NCBI GenBank assembly: GCA_964397445.1
Contig: CAYNHZ010000001.1
Span: 1 to 64,000, forward strand
DNA length: 64,000 nt
Direction of reading: 5' to 3'
From: CAYNHZ01 sp964397445
GTDB taxonomy: Bacteria; Bacteroidota; Bacteroidia; Bacteroidales; UBA932
Every line of letters begins with the position of its first letter. The stretch's first letter is position 1. Shown piece by piece: positions 8,134-18,447 of this stretch. The notes under the pieces are model-generated. The model searched no databases and was not told the origin of the DNA. It worked only from the letters and a program-made list of their open reading frames with translations. The position numbers were made by a program, and so were the translations under genes.

Positions 8134-9625
8134 ATGATTGAGTATTAGAATTGCTTTTTTTAAAAAAATATTTTTTTTCTAAAAAATAATATCCGGCTAT
8201 ATATATAATTATTAAAATCGTATAAATAGCCCATTTTAAAGGTTTATAAAAATCTGAAGGAACCAAAGATCCCACCCCGTAAAGGAGGAGAGCAGAGGCT
8301 ATGATTAATAGTATTTTACCCCAAGAATATGGAATTTTATAATATTTATTTCCGAGCAGAACACTGATTATAAGCATTACAAGATAACTAAAGAAATGTC
8401 CGAATGCGGCTGCCCAATATGAATAAATCGGTAAAAAGACAACATTAACAAAAGAGGTTATGACCAAACCTGATAAAGTAATAATAATTGCGAAAGAGGA
8501 GCGGTCTGACAACTTGTACCACATAGAGACATTAAAAAGCATCCCTAACATAATATAAGAGAGGAGCATTATAGGGACAATTCCCATTCCAACTCTAAAT
8601 TCCCTACCTACAATAAGTTCGATAATATCTATATAGAAGACTATAAATAGAAATATCACCATACAAAACGCTACAAAATATTCCATAATCTTTGCATAAA
8701 GCTCTTTGGAATCCTTATCTTTTGCCTTGGCAAAGAAAAATGGTTCGGCAGCAAATCTAAACATCTGCACGAACAGCGACATTATTACAGCAATCTTCAC
8801 AGCAGCCTGATATACACCTAAATCTGAACGCCAAAGTGTGTCATCTACATAGAAAAATCTAAAGAGAATCCTATCCAAAAAATCATTTACCACCCCTGGT
8901 AATCCGGCTATCATCAATGGAAGGGAGTAGAATAGAAGCTCCTTCATCGTTGCGAAACTGAAAGAAAATTTGAACTTCATCATATCCGGAACAAAAAGGA
9001 GAAAGGCAACCATACAACTCACACAAATTGAGAAGATAGGATATGAAAAATCGGGGGTAGCCGAGACAAAATTCAATAGAAAAGAGGCAGGATGCTCGGT
9101 CGCATATCCGGGAAACCATAAAAACAATATGATATTTGTTGCGGTCTCAGAAAGTATTTTGATGGTTTTAAATATTGCGAATTTCCACGCCTTTGCTTCA
9201 AATCGGAGCTTAGCAAAGAAGATAGCTGTAACAGAGTCTATTGAGAGAATCAAACCTATATATACGTAACAAAGATAATACCCCTCATAACCCATTGTGG
9301 TTGAGATATTTTTCCCAAAGAAAATCATTATGAGCAGGAATATCAGGGAGACTACCGACACCATCATTATGGCTACAGAAAAAACCATATTGGGAGAATA
9401 TCCATCTTTATTGGCAAATCTAAAACAGCCTGTTTCAAGACCAAGCACTAAAACAACCTGAAACATAGCAATATATGCCATAAATTCGGTTAGCACTCCA
9501 TAGTCTGTTGTGGAGAGAAAATAGGTGTATAGTGGGAGAAACAGAAAATTTATAAAACGGGCTAATATGGTACTCATCCCGTATATCGCTGTCTCTCCGG
9601 CAAGTTTCTTCAAAACACTCCTCAT
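8123..9625 (-). CDS. Wzx-like polysaccharide flippase (MOP superfamily)
   Basis: The 500-residue membrane protein has about 14 hydrophobic helices and begins LAGETAIYGMSTILARFINFLFLPLYTY, the usual N-terminus of Bacteroidota oligosaccharide flippases. It is expected to move lipid-linked sugars across the inner membrane. It lies 3 bases after the patatin-barrel gene and overlaps dut by 11 bases. Its coupling with murF raises the possibility of a lipid II (MurJ-like) or other envelope substrate, but sequence alone does not decide. Confidence 0.85.
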   Translation of the reverse strand: MRSVLKKLAGETAIYGMSTILARFINFLFLPLYTYFLSTTDYGVLTEFMAYIAMFQVVLVLGLETGCFRFANKDGYSPNMVFSVAIMMVSVVSLIFLLIMIFFGKNISTTMGYEGYYLCYVYIGLILSIDSVTAIFFAKLRFEAKAWKFAIFKTIKILSETATNIILFLWFPGYATEHPASFLLNFVSATPDFSYPIFSICVSCMVAFLLFVPDMMKFKFSFSFATMKELLFYSLPLMIAGLPGVVNDFLDRILFRFFYVDDTLWRSDLGVYQAAVKIAVIMSLFVQMFRFAAEPFFFAKAKDKDSKELYAKIMEYFVAFCMVIFLFIVFYIDIIELIVGREFRVGMGIVPIMLLSYIMLGMLFNVSMWYKLSDRSSFAIIITLSGLVITSFVNVVFLPIYSYWAAAFGHFFSYLVMLIISVLLGNKYYKIPYSWGKILLIIASALLLYGVGSLVPSDFYKPLKWAIYTILIIIYIAGYYFLEKKYFFKKSNSNTQSYES

Positions 9626-9628
9626 CTG

Positions 9629-11953
9629 TTAATTTTTTAAAGCTCTGTTTCTAAACAACAAAAAACCAATATTGAATTGCGGGTACCATTTCGTCTCTGA
9701 ACTTTCATAGTATGCGCAAGATAAAGATATCGGGCCGACAGGAGATTGCCATACGAAAGCTATATTGGCAAGAAAACTCCCCCTTGGAAATGGGGATGAA
9801 TATTCGTACGCCCCCCCTTGAAGCTCTTTAATTTGCTTATATGGCTGAAAATATCCTCCCATTAAATGAAAATATAAAGTAGGCGATATTTTAAATACAG
9901 GTGTTATAGCCGCTCCAGCATAGATAGGTGCCCTATATTTCCCAAGTAAAAGGGTTTTACTATGGGTTGTCGGTTGGAATGCAGGCATCATAAGTATAGA
10001 TGAGGTGTAATCACACATATCTATCGGTGTAGAGGCCGTAATATCAATTGTATAACCCAATGAAAACCATTTTGCAATATTATAATAAGACTCGGCATAA
10101 AACCTCCCAAGGAAAGAATTTTTCATAAACTTATGAATCACTACTTCCTCATTTTCCGGTATTGTTCCCGGTTTATGATATTCCAAATTAAGAATATATC
10201 TCGCCTCAAACGCCCTTCGTTTCCCCTCTGTAGGATATAACTTATAATTAAAAGTGGATTGTTCCATCAAAATACGTGGCGAGAGGTACTTAATAGTTGT
10301 CCTATTTGAAGTATCGTACTTAGTGTATGTTTTGTCGTGATAATAATTATAAAAACTCTCCCCTGCAGTCAACCCCATCTCTATAAGAAAGTTATTTTTA
10401 TGAGAAAGGGGGGTTCCGAAATTCACTGTTGCATATACCTCATTCTCTTGAATATTACTGGAAAGTGTACTTGAGAAGAGGATCCCTTGACTACTCCCGA
10501 AATAGTCAAATCGGTGGACATTTAGCTCCAACTCATAATATAACAATGGTTTGATCCCTACGTCTTGTCTAAAAGTTAAACCTGCACCTGTATAATACTG
10601 CCCAACATCGAGACCAAGTGATGCTCTCCATGGGTATTTGTTCAAGTGTGTATGAGAGATACCGAAAAAGCCTTGATTAAGAGACGAAGAGGAGATATTG
10701 CCCCCTATAGATAACGATAACAGATTCTTTTCAGTGGTCTTTAATTTAAGAGTATATAGTGAGTCTTTTTTATCATAAACTGCTGTAGGGTAAAAAGTTT
10801 GCACAGTATTACTCGATACCACCCGATAGTATCCTCTCTTCGCTTGATCAAAATCAAAAGTCTTTTTATTATTTGAGACAGTCTGCGAAATATAGGATCG
10901 TTCCCCATCATTCAGATTTCCCTCTATCTCGATCTTATCAAATCTTAACTCAGAGCATTTAGCTCTGAAATTCAATCTACTATCGGATAACTCCTGTGCA
11001 GATTGCCTCCTTATCACCCTCTTTTTAATCTCTTCGATATACTTCTGGGCATTGTCATAGCCCATCTTGACGAGTTCATCTATACTGTCAAAATCCATCA
11101 ATCCATATTTGTTATAATCCCCCTTCACAACAACTCCCTCTTTTTCAGGAATATCATAATCGGTATCAACAGTCATCATACTCTCCAACATCTCCATTGT
11201 ATTCTCCTCATTAGGCGACAACCCCTCCCCTTTAACACATTTAACCCCGATAATAAAATCTGGATTGTGTTTGCGCTTCATCTCTTCCCAAGGAAAATTA
11301 TTGTAAAAACCTCCATCAAATAACAGCGTTGAATCTATAGTTATAGGTTTAAAATAACCGGGAAATGTCATCGATGCTCTGATAGATGAACCCAAATCCC
11401 CCTTCACAGCAACATATGGCTTTTTTTTAACTATATCGGCTGCGATACAGAAGAACGGAATCATCAGTTTATTAAAATTGTATTCGGCAGCTGCTGAAGA
11501 AGATGCAAACAGCTGAACCACAGCAATATCCATTGGATATGATGTGATTATACTCGTAGGTAGAGAGAAAGTGAATCCATCTCTTTTACCCTCCTTGGTA
11601 AATTTGCGTTTTATACCCACTCTCAACATCTCAGGGGTGGGATGGGGTTCATAAAGAAATGAAGCATATTCTTTCTCCTCCTCCCCTTTATACCAATACT
11701 GAAACTCTTTAGATTTGAAGATATAGATCATCTCATCCGGCGATAGTCCGATAGCGTACATCCCCCCTATTATAGAACCGATAGAGGTCCCCGCCACATA
11801 ATCTATTGGGATATTATTCTCCTCCAAAGCCTTTATTACACCGATATGGGAAAGTCCTTTTGCCCCACCTCCGCTCAAAACAAGTGCTACAGATTGGGCA
11901 TTAAGAGAGGTAAAAATAATAGTCCCTAATATTGTTAAAAAAAACTTTCTCAC
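9629..11953 (-). CDS. patatin-like phospholipase with POTRA and outer-membrane barrel (type Vd-like)
   Basis: The 774-residue protein has a signal peptide (1-20), then a patatin domain with oxyanion hole GGGAKG (28-33), nucleophile Ser57 in GTSIGS and catalytic Asp213 in DGG. About residues 335-400 form a POTRA-like segment, and the rest is rich in alternating aromatic beta strands ending in FNIGFLLFRNR-like barrel sequence. This is the layout of PlpD/FplA-type secreted lipases and of the Bacteroidota patatin-BamA-like family. The start is GTG, because the nearest upstream ATG frame closes at once. It is first in the operon with flippase, dut and murF. Confidence 0.88.
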   Translation of the reverse strand: MRKFFLTILGTIIFTSLNAQSVALVLSGGGAKGLSHIGVIKALEENNIPIDYVAGTSIGSIIGGMYAIGLSPDEMIYIFKSKEFQYWYKGEEEKEYASFLYEPHPTPEMLRVGIKRKFTKEGKRDGFTFSLPTSIITSYPMDIAVVQLFASSSAAAEYNFNKLMIPFFCIAADIVKKKPYVAVKGDLGSSIRASMTFPGYFKPITIDSTLLFDGGFYNNFPWEEMKRKHNPDFIIGVKCVKGEGLSPNEENTMEMLESMMTVDTDYDIPEKEGVVVKGDYNKYGLMDFDSIDELVKMGYDNAQKYIEEIKKRVIRRQSAQELSDSRLNFRAKCSELRFDKIEIEGNLNDGERSYISQTVSNNKKTFDFDQAKRGYYRVVSSNTVQTFYPTAVYDKKDSLYTLKLKTTEKNLLSLSIGGNISSSSLNQGFFGISHTHLNKYPWRASLGLDVGQYYTGAGLTFRQDVGIKPLLYYELELNVHRFDYFGSSQGILFSSTLSSNIQENEVYATVNFGTPLSHKNNFLIEMGLTAGESFYNYYHDKTYTKYDTSNRTTIKYLSPRILMEQSTFNYKLYPTEGKRRAFEARYILNLEYHKPGTIPENEEVVIHKFMKNSFLGRFYAESYYNIAKWFSLGYTIDITASTPIDMCDYTSSILMMPAFQPTTHSKTLLLGKYRAPIYAGAAITPVFKISPTLYFHLMGGYFQPYKQIKELQGGAYEYSSPFPRGSFLANIAFVWQSPVGPISLSCAYYESSETKWYPQFNIGFLLFRNRALKN

Positions 11954-12036
11954 CCTATATCAATTATTCATATCAAAATTGAAAAATACTACCACAAAAT
12001 AGAAGGTTTATTTATATATTTGTAGAAATTTCTCTT

Positions 12037-12068
12037 CAAAGATATATAAACAATATTATGAAATCAAA
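12037..12068 (-). promoter_or_regulatory. promoter of the patatin-flippase-dut-murF operon
   Basis: On the minus strand TTTG (12065-12068) is followed after 20 bases by TATCTTTG (12037-12044). The -33 box lies inside the first codons of the opposite cyclophilin gene. A plus-strand -7 box TATATTTG (12015-12022) for the cyclophilin lies in the predicted leader of this transcript, so the two promoters face and overlap each other. Confidence 0.6.
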
Positions 12069-12753
12069 ATATTTTACTACACTCCTTATTATGTGTACAT
12101 TATTGTATTCTTGCGGAAACAATAAATCCTCATCAGAGAGTTCTGAAGAGGGAACACCAAAAGATACATCACTTTCTAATCAATCACAAACAACAGATTC
12201 TACTAAAATGAACACAAATCTCGCATTCGATCCTACTAATTTACCACAAGAACCTATCTTCGAAATAAACACGACAGAAGGGACAATTGTTGTCAAATTA
12301 TATAAAAACACCCCTATTCACAGAGACAATTTTGTAAAACTTGCCTCTGAAAGGTTTTTTGATGGTATTCTATTTCATAGAGTAATAAACGGATTTATGA
12401 TTCAGACCGGTGATCCCCTCACAAAAGATCCATCAAAAGGTGATCTTTATGGGACAGGCGGACCGGGATACACAATCCCTGCAGAGTTCGTGAAAGAGTA
12501 TGTTCACAAAAAAGGTGCATTAGCAGCTGCTCGAAGGGGTAATCAAGCAAACCCTAAAAAAGAGTCTTCCGGTTCTCAATTCTATATAGTGCAAACATCC
12601 GAAGGGTGTAGCCACCTAAATGGAGAGCATACCGTATTTGGTGAAACGATAGAGGGGATGGATGTTATAGATAAAATTGCAGGGGTCCCCACCACAAGGA
12701 TGGATAGACCTATCACAGAGATAAAAATAATATCTATAATGCCACGACAATAG
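12058..12753 (+). CDS. lipoprotein peptidyl-prolyl isomerase, cyclophilin type
   Basis: The 231-residue protein has a lipoprotein signal (LLYSC, acylated Cys19), a Ser/Glu/Thr-rich linker to about residue 60 and a bacterial cyclophilin domain. Domain hallmarks are FDGILFHRVINGFMIQTGD (catalytic Arg region), GTGGPGYTIPAEF, the substrate-site segment GSQFYIVQT, and LNGEHTVFGET. It should catalyse proline cis-trans isomerisation of envelope proteins from a membrane anchor. It lies 42 bases upstream of the RND pump genes and may be co-transcribed with them. Confidence 0.93.
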   Translation: MKSKYFTTLLIMCTLLYSCGNNKSSSESSEEGTPKDTSLSNQSQTTDSTKMNTNLAFDPTNLPQEPIFEINTTEGTIVVKLYKNTPIHRDNFVKLASERFFDGILFHRVINGFMIQTGDPLTKDPSKGDLYGTGGPGYTIPAEFVKEYVHKKGALAAARRGNQANPKKESSGSQFYIVQTSEGCSHLNGEHTVFGETIEGMDVIDKIAGVPTTRMDRPITEIKIISIMPRQ

Positions 12754-12795
12754 AACTTAAAGCAACAAACTACAGCCACAATACAACTATCAAAA

Positions 12796-13914
12796 ATGGA
12801 AATTAACAACACACTAAAACTTTCTGTCATTTTCTTATTAATGCTCTGTATAACTGTTTCTTGTAAAAACAAGAAAGTCGACTCAGACTCGATTCCAGAA
12901 TATAAGGTTATGACATTAGATACCACCAATACAATAGTTTACTCTGAATACTCTGCCGTAATTCAGAGTAATAAAACTATTGATATTAGATCAAAGGTTA
13001 CCGGGTACCTCTTAAAATCAGCGAAAGAAGAGGGTACTCAGGTAAAGAAAGGGGATCTTATTTTTAAAATTGATGATTCTGACTACAGGCAAAAGGTAAA
13101 CTCTTCACAGGCTGCGATGCAGTCCGCTCAGTCAGATAAAGATAATTCCTCTCTCGAGGTCAGAAAATTAACACCTTTAGTAGAAAAAGGGATAATTAGC
13201 CCCTATGAATTGGAAACAGCAAAAAGTAATTTAGAGGCTGCAAATGCAAGATTTCAACAAGCTAAAGCTGAGTATGAAAATTCATTGATAACTCTCGGTT
13301 ACACAGAGATCCGATCTCCTGTTGAGGGTGTTCTCGGCAGAATACATATTAGTGAAGGATCGTTAGTAAGTTCAAATTCGACTGATGCACTTACGACTAT
13401 TTCAAGTAGTGGAAATATTTTTGCGTATTTCTCTTTTGACGAAAAGAAATTATCTCCAATAAGAAAGAACGAACTACATTCTGGATTGTATAAAAATGAG
13501 AAAAAACCTGTTATTGAACTTGTTTTAGCTGATGGTTCACTTTACGATTATAAAGGGTGGCTCGTATCGGCTTCAGGTCTTATTGACCGAACCACAGGTT
13601 CCATCCAATTGAAGGTTGAATTTCCCAATCCTAATTTCTCTATACTATCGGGTAGCAGCGGAGTTTTAAGATTCCCTGCCAACTATAAAGGATGCATACA
13701 GATTCCACAAAGTGCCTCGTATGAGATGCAAGATAAGGTAATGGTTTTTGTTGTAAATGAGGACAATACAGTATCCAAAAAAAGCGTGGTTGTAGAGGGG
13801 ATCTCCGGAAATAATTATGTGATTTCTGGTATAAAACAGGGTACTAAAATAGTAATTGAGGGGGTTGATAAATTGAAAGAGGGGATGAAAATAACTCCAA
13901 GAGATATAAATTAG
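12796..13914 (+). CDS. RND efflux periplasmic adaptor lipoprotein
   Basis: The 372-residue membrane-fusion protein has a lipobox ending at Cys23 (TVSC). It has a lipoyl/barrel-sandwich domain flanking an alpha hairpin (residues about 90-150 rich in QAAMQSAQSD and LEAANARFQQAKAEYE), then the YTEIRSPVEGVLGRI segment and a beta-barrel domain. It links the inner-membrane pump to the outer-membrane channel. The next gene starts one base after its stop codon, so the two are coupled. Confidence 0.93.
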   Translation: MEINNTLKLSVIFLLMLCITVSCKNKKVDSDSIPEYKVMTLDTTNTIVYSEYSAVIQSNKTIDIRSKVTGYLLKSAKEEGTQVKKGDLIFKIDDSDYRQKVNSSQAAMQSAQSDKDNSSLEVRKLTPLVEKGIISPYELETAKSNLEAANARFQQAKAEYENSLITLGYTEIRSPVEGVLGRIHISEGSLVSSNSTDALTTISSSGNIFAYFSFDEKKLSPIRKNELHSGLYKNEKKPVIELVLADGSLYDYKGWLVSASGLIDRTTGSIQLKVEFPNPNFSILSGSSGVLRFPANYKGCIQIPQSASYEMQDKVMVFVVNEDNTVSKKSVVVEGISGNNYVISGIKQGTKIVIEGVDKLKEGMKITPRDIN

Positions 13915-13915
13915 G

Positions 13916-16900
13916 ATGATACAGAAGATATTAAACAGACCAGTCTTAGCAACTGTAATCTCCATTGTCATTGTAATTGCAGGTATTTTGGGACTTGTAT
14001 CACTTCCCATCACTTCGTATCCTGTAATTGCCCCTCCTCTTGTTCAAGTTAAGGCAAACTATCCCGGAGCAAATGCAGAGGTAGTTTTAAAAAGTGTTAT
14101 CGCCCCGCTTGAGGAGCAGATCAATGGTGTAGAGGGGATGACTTATATCATTTCAACAGCAGGAAATGATGGAAGTGCGACTATTCAAGTCTATTTTGAA
14201 CTCGGTTACGATGCAGATATGGCCTCGGTAAATGTTCAGAATAGGGTATCAGCAGCTTCAAGTAAACTGCCTTCATCTGTTACAAGCTATGGCGTCACAA
14301 CAGAAAAGATGCAGAATACAATATTGATGATGCTATCGGTTTATTCCGAAAATCCTGAGTACGATAATGTGTTTGTAGAGAATTATGTCAGAATCAACGT
14401 CTATCCCGAGCTCCAACGGATCAATGGGGTCGGACGGGTAAATGTGTTTGGAGCAGGTGACTATGCTATGCGTGTATGGTTGGATCCGGATAAAATGTCC
14501 TCTCTAAATCTCACGCCGGCAGATATTTCTGCAGCGATTCAAGAGCAAAATCTTGAAGCTGCACCTGGAAAATTCGGACAAGATATTAACTCCGCTTTTG
14601 AGTACACTATTAAATATAAAGGTAAATTTGTTGAGCCGTCAGAGTACGAAAATATTGTAATCAAAGCATTCCCGGATGGGAGGATTTTGAAATTGGGAGA
14701 TGTTGCAAGGATTGAGCTTGGTGCATTTAGTTATGCTGTCAACAACTCCTCCTCAGGTAACCCTGCAGTATCAATGGGGATCTATCAGATGGCAGGTTCA
14801 AACGCTAAAAAGGTTGTTGATGACTTGCAAAATAAAATGGATGAACTCCAAAAGGACTTCCCTGACGGACTAAAATGGGTTGCGCCCTACAATACAAACA
14901 TCTTTTTGGATGCCTCTATTCATCAGGTTATAAAAACTTTATTAGAAGCATTCCTCCTTGTATTTTTAGTGGTATTGGTTTTCCTTCAAGATTTTCGTTC
15001 CACTATTATTCCAAGTATCTCAGCACTTGTGGCTCTGATCGGAACATTCTTCTTCTTGATGATCTTCGGATTTTCTATCAATATGCTCACCCTCTTTGCG
15101 TTGGTTCTTGCAATTGGAATTGTGGTAGATGATGCCATCGTTGTGGTTGAGGCTGTTCACGCCAAACTCAATGGAGGTGAAAAGAGTGTAAAAACTGCAA
15201 CCTCTAAAGCGATGAGCGAGATTACCGGTGCTATTATTTCTATATCTTTAGTTATGTCAGCGGTGTTTTTCCCAGTCAGTTTTATGAGTGGTCCGACAGG
15301 AGTTTTTTATAGACAATTTGCACTGACTATCGCTTGTGCCGTTATCTTATCTGCTATTAACGCTCTCACATTGAGTCCCGTATTGTGTACCCTTCTTATT
15401 AAACACAACAAAAAAGAGGGAGAGAAGATCTCTTTGTCAAAAAGATTATCAAACTCTTTCAATGCGGCATTCGACTCAATGACAGATAAATACACTTCTA
15501 TTCTCAGTATATTCTCAAAAAAGAAAATCATTCCGGTATCTATATTGGTAGGATTCGGGGTGATAGCAGCTATTCTTTTGAAAACCACTCCGTCATCATT
15601 TATTCCTAATGAAGATATGGGGATTATTATGGTCGATGTGTCTATGCCCGTAGGAACATCGCTAAGCAGAACTAATGATGTTCTTAATCAAATAGATAGC
15701 GTATGCAACACGATACCTGAGATAGTAAGTCGGATGAATGTTGCAGGGAGCAGCCTTATAAATAACTCAAACGGAGGTGCATACGGATTGATGGTGATGT
15801 CTTTGAAAAATTGGGATGAGAGGAAAGATAAGACAGTTAAAGATGTGATAAAAGAGCTAACTCAAAAAACAGCCTTTATCAAGGATGGTACTATCTTATA
15901 TTTTATCCCTCCGACAGTCCCCGGATTTGGAATATCTGCTGGGTTTGAATTACAGCTTCAAGACAAAACAGGTGGAGATATCAATAAATTTTACGAGGTT
16001 CAAAACCAGTTTATTGCCGATCTTATGACAAGGCCGGAGATAATGTATGCAACTACCGGATTTAATGTCAACTCTCCACAATACCAATTTACTATCAATG
16101 CAGATAAATGTAAGCTCGAAGGGGTTTCAGTCAATAGTGTATTTAGTACATTACAAGCATACTATGGAAGCAATATTGTATCTGACTTCAACCGATTTAC
16201 AAAATATTATAGGGTTGTTATCCAAGCAGAGCCACAATATAGAAGGGATATTTCATCTCTAAATTCCATAAAAGTTAAAAACTCTTCCGGGAATATGGTT
16301 CCAATCAGTACCCTTGTAAATTTTGAACGGGTTTATGGTCCTGAATCACTTACTCGGTACAATCTATTTACAGCGTCATCTATAACCGGAGCTCCTAATC
16401 CTGGATATTCATCAGGAGATGCGATTGCAGCCATTCAAGAGGTTGCAAAAGACCTTCCGGCAGGATTTGGATACGATTATTCTGGTATGACAAAAGAGGA
16501 GATCGCCTCATCGGGGCAACAAACTATTATACTCCTTATCTGCTTCATATTCGTATTCCTGATACTCTCAGCACAATATGAAAGTTACATACTTCCGTGG
16601 TCTGTTATGATTTCACTTCTTATCGGTGTCTCAGGGGTATTCATATTTATCAACCTATTCGGTATTGAAAACAATATTTATGTTCAAGTTGCAATGTTAA
16701 TGCTGATCGGACTTCTCGCTAAAAACGGTATTTTGATAGTTGAGTTTGCAAAACAACGGCGTGAACAGGGGCTGTCAATAATAGAGGCGGCCATCGATGG
16801 GGCAAAAGCCAGATTAAGACCTATTCTAATGACATCATTTGCTTTCATCTTCGGGATGATTCCTCTATGCGTCGCATCAGGAGCAGGTGCTGTTGGTAAC

Positions 16901-17047
16901 CGTTCAATCGGTATAGCTGCCGCAGGGGGTATGCTCATCGGGACACTGTTCGGAGTATTTGTAATACCTGTTATGTATATTATTTTCCAAAACTTTGATG
17001 AAAAGTTGAAGAGAAACAAAAAAGGGGAGGAAACAAGCAATGCGTAG
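13916..17047 (+). CDS. RND multidrug efflux pump, AcrB/HAE1 family
   Basis: The 1043-residue inner-membrane proton antiporter begins IQKILNRPVLATVISIVIVIAG, has the usual 12-helix layout with two large periplasmic loops, and keeps the proton-relay pair Asp405-Asp406 (AIGIVVDDAIVVVE). The segment GLLAKNGILIVEFA in TM10 carries the conserved Lys. Family length is normal, with no gaps. It exports hydrophobic compounds in complex with the adjacent adaptor and outer-membrane factor. The substrate range is not predictable. Confidence 0.96.
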   Translation: MIQKILNRPVLATVISIVIVIAGILGLVSLPITSYPVIAPPLVQVKANYPGANAEVVLKSVIAPLEEQINGVEGMTYIISTAGNDGSATIQVYFELGYDADMASVNVQNRVSAASSKLPSSVTSYGVTTEKMQNTILMMLSVYSENPEYDNVFVENYVRINVYPELQRINGVGRVNVFGAGDYAMRVWLDPDKMSSLNLTPADISAAIQEQNLEAAPGKFGQDINSAFEYTIKYKGKFVEPSEYENIVIKAFPDGRILKLGDVARIELGAFSYAVNNSSSGNPAVSMGIYQMAGSNAKKVVDDLQNKMDELQKDFPDGLKWVAPYNTNIFLDASIHQVIKTLLEAFLLVFLVVLVFLQDFRSTIIPSISALVALIGTFFFLMIFGFSINMLTLFALVLAIGIVVDDAIVVVEAVHAKLNGGEKSVKTATSKAMSEITGAIISISLVMSAVFFPVSFMSGPTGVFYRQFALTIACAVILSAINALTLSPVLCTLLIKHNKKEGEKISLSKRLSNSFNAAFDSMTDKYTSILSIFSKKKIIPVSILVGFGVIAAILLKTTPSSFIPNEDMGIIMVDVSMPVGTSLSRTNDVLNQIDSVCNTIPEIVSRMNVAGSSLINNSNGGAYGLMVMSLKNWDERKDKTVKDVIKELTQKTAFIKDGTILYFIPPTVPGFGISAGFELQLQDKTGGDINKFYEVQNQFIADLMTRPEIMYATTGFNVNSPQYQFTINADKCKLEGVSVNSVFSTLQAYYGSNIVSDFNRFTKYYRVVIQAEPQYRRDISSLNSIKVKNSSGNMVPISTLVNFERVYGPESLTRYNLFTASSITGAPNPGYSSGDAIAAIQEVAKDLPAGFGYDYSGMTKEEIASSGQQTIILLICFIFVFLILSAQYESYILPWSVMISLLIGVSGVFIFINLFGIENNIYVQVAMLMLIGLLAKNGILIVEFAKQRREQGLSIIEAAIDGAKARLRPILMTSFAFIFGMIPLCVASGAGAVGNRSIGIAAAGGMLIGTLFGVFVIPVMYIIFQNFDEKLKRNKKGEETSNA

Positions 17048-18413
17048 ATTATTTAGAATAATATTAGCCTTAATATTGACTTTGATTATAGCATCTTGCG
17101 CCGTTAAATATCAAAGACCAGAAGTTGATCACGACAACTTAGTGAGAGATGCAAATCCAAAAGATACCACTTTTGATATATCTAATTTAAATTGGCGTAA
17201 TTTCTACAAAGATCCTATTTTGTGTGAATTAATAGATTCGGCTCTCGTTTCAAACTTAGACCTTCAAGTCGCAATAAAAAGGATAGACCAGGCCGCATCC
17301 TATTTCAAACAGAGTAAAGCCTCCATATTTCCAACCCTTGGGGCTAAAGGGTCTGCAAGTTACTCAAACACCCCCTATTTCACTGTTGGAATATCTGCCT
17401 CTTGGGAGATAGATATTTGGGGTAAACTAACTAAGGCGAAGAGAGCTAAATACCAACAACTCCTTGCACAAGAGGGGACAAAGAATGCAATTATCACACA
17501 ACTGATTGCAAATCTTGCAAAATCCTATTTCACTCTGATAGCTCTCGACACCCAAAAAGAGTTCGTTGTTGAAACCATTGCCAATCGAGAGAAATACCTC
17601 GAAACGGTAAAAATGCTCAAACAGGCGGCTAAGGTGAATGAAATTGCAGTATTGCAAGCACAATCTCAACTCCTCTCAGCTCAAGAGTATCTACCCGATA
17701 TTAACAATGCAATATATATCACAGAGAACACCATTTCTCTTCTATTGGGGAAGGTGCCTCAGCCCATCAAGAGGACAGAAGTTGAAAATATCAATAATCT
17801 GATAGAATTAATATCTCCTCTTGATTCTGTAGGTATTCCTGTAAATCTCCTTAGAAACAGACCCGATGTCATTGCTGCTGAGCACACTCTGATCTCTACT
17901 TTAGAGAGTTTCAACTCAGCGAAAGCTGCTATGTACCCTGCATTGACTCTATCCGGTAACATCTCTTCGGATGCAACCCAGATATCTCAATGGTTTGCAA
18001 TGCCCTCATCTCTGATTTGGGGTATTGTGGGTGGATTGATCCAACCCATCTTCAACGGAAGGGCACTAAAGACCCAAAAAGAGGTGGCATACAAAGAGTT
18101 TGAAGCGGCAACATTTCAATTCAAATCCTCTGTACTTTCGGCAGGAATTGAGGTCTCCAATGCACTCTCTTCGTTTAATGCTGATAAAGAGAAGACCGCT
18201 TTGGTTGTAAAACAATTCTATACACTTGATAAAGCATACGAATACTCTGTTGAGCTATTAGTCAACGGATATGCAAGTTACTTAGATGTTCTCACTGCTC
18301 AAGAGGGGGTATTCAATGCTCAGATATCTTTGATAAGTGGGGTACAAGATTGTATAAATGACCAAATCGAATTGTATCGTGCACTTGGAGGCGGTTGGAG
18401 CGTAAATAATTGA
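17040..18413 (+). CDS. RND outer-membrane factor lipoprotein (TolC/NodT family)
   Basis: The 457-residue channel subunit has a lipobox at IIASC (Cys20), then the NodT-type repeats. Visible marks are NLDLQVAIKRIDQAASYFKQ, ASWEIDIWGKL, LLRNRPDVIAAEH and YPALTLSGNI, with the second repeat ending NGYASYLDVLTAQEGVFNAQ. It forms the trimeric outer-membrane tunnel of the pump. It overlaps the pump gene by 8 bases, completing a standard three-gene efflux operon. Confidence 0.94.
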   Translation: MRRLFRIILALILTLIIASCAVKYQRPEVDHDNLVRDANPKDTTFDISNLNWRNFYKDPILCELIDSALVSNLDLQVAIKRIDQAASYFKQSKASIFPTLGAKGSASYSNTPYFTVGISASWEIDIWGKLTKAKRAKYQQLLAQEGTKNAIITQLIANLAKSYFTLIALDTQKEFVVETIANREKYLETVKMLKQAAKVNEIAVLQAQSQLLSAQEYLPDINNAIYITENTISLLLGKVPQPIKRTEVENINNLIELISPLDSVGIPVNLLRNRPDVIAAEHTLISTLESFNSAKAAMYPALTLSGNISSDATQISQWFAMPSSLIWGIVGGLIQPIFNGRALKTQKEVAYKEFEAATFQFKSSVLSAGIEVSNALSSFNADKEKTALVVKQFYTLDKAYEYSVELLVNGYASYLDVLTAQEGVFNAQISLISGVQDCINDQIELYRALGGGWSVNN

Positions 18414-18447
18414 GTTATTTAATGAGATTTTAAAAATGATATAAGTA

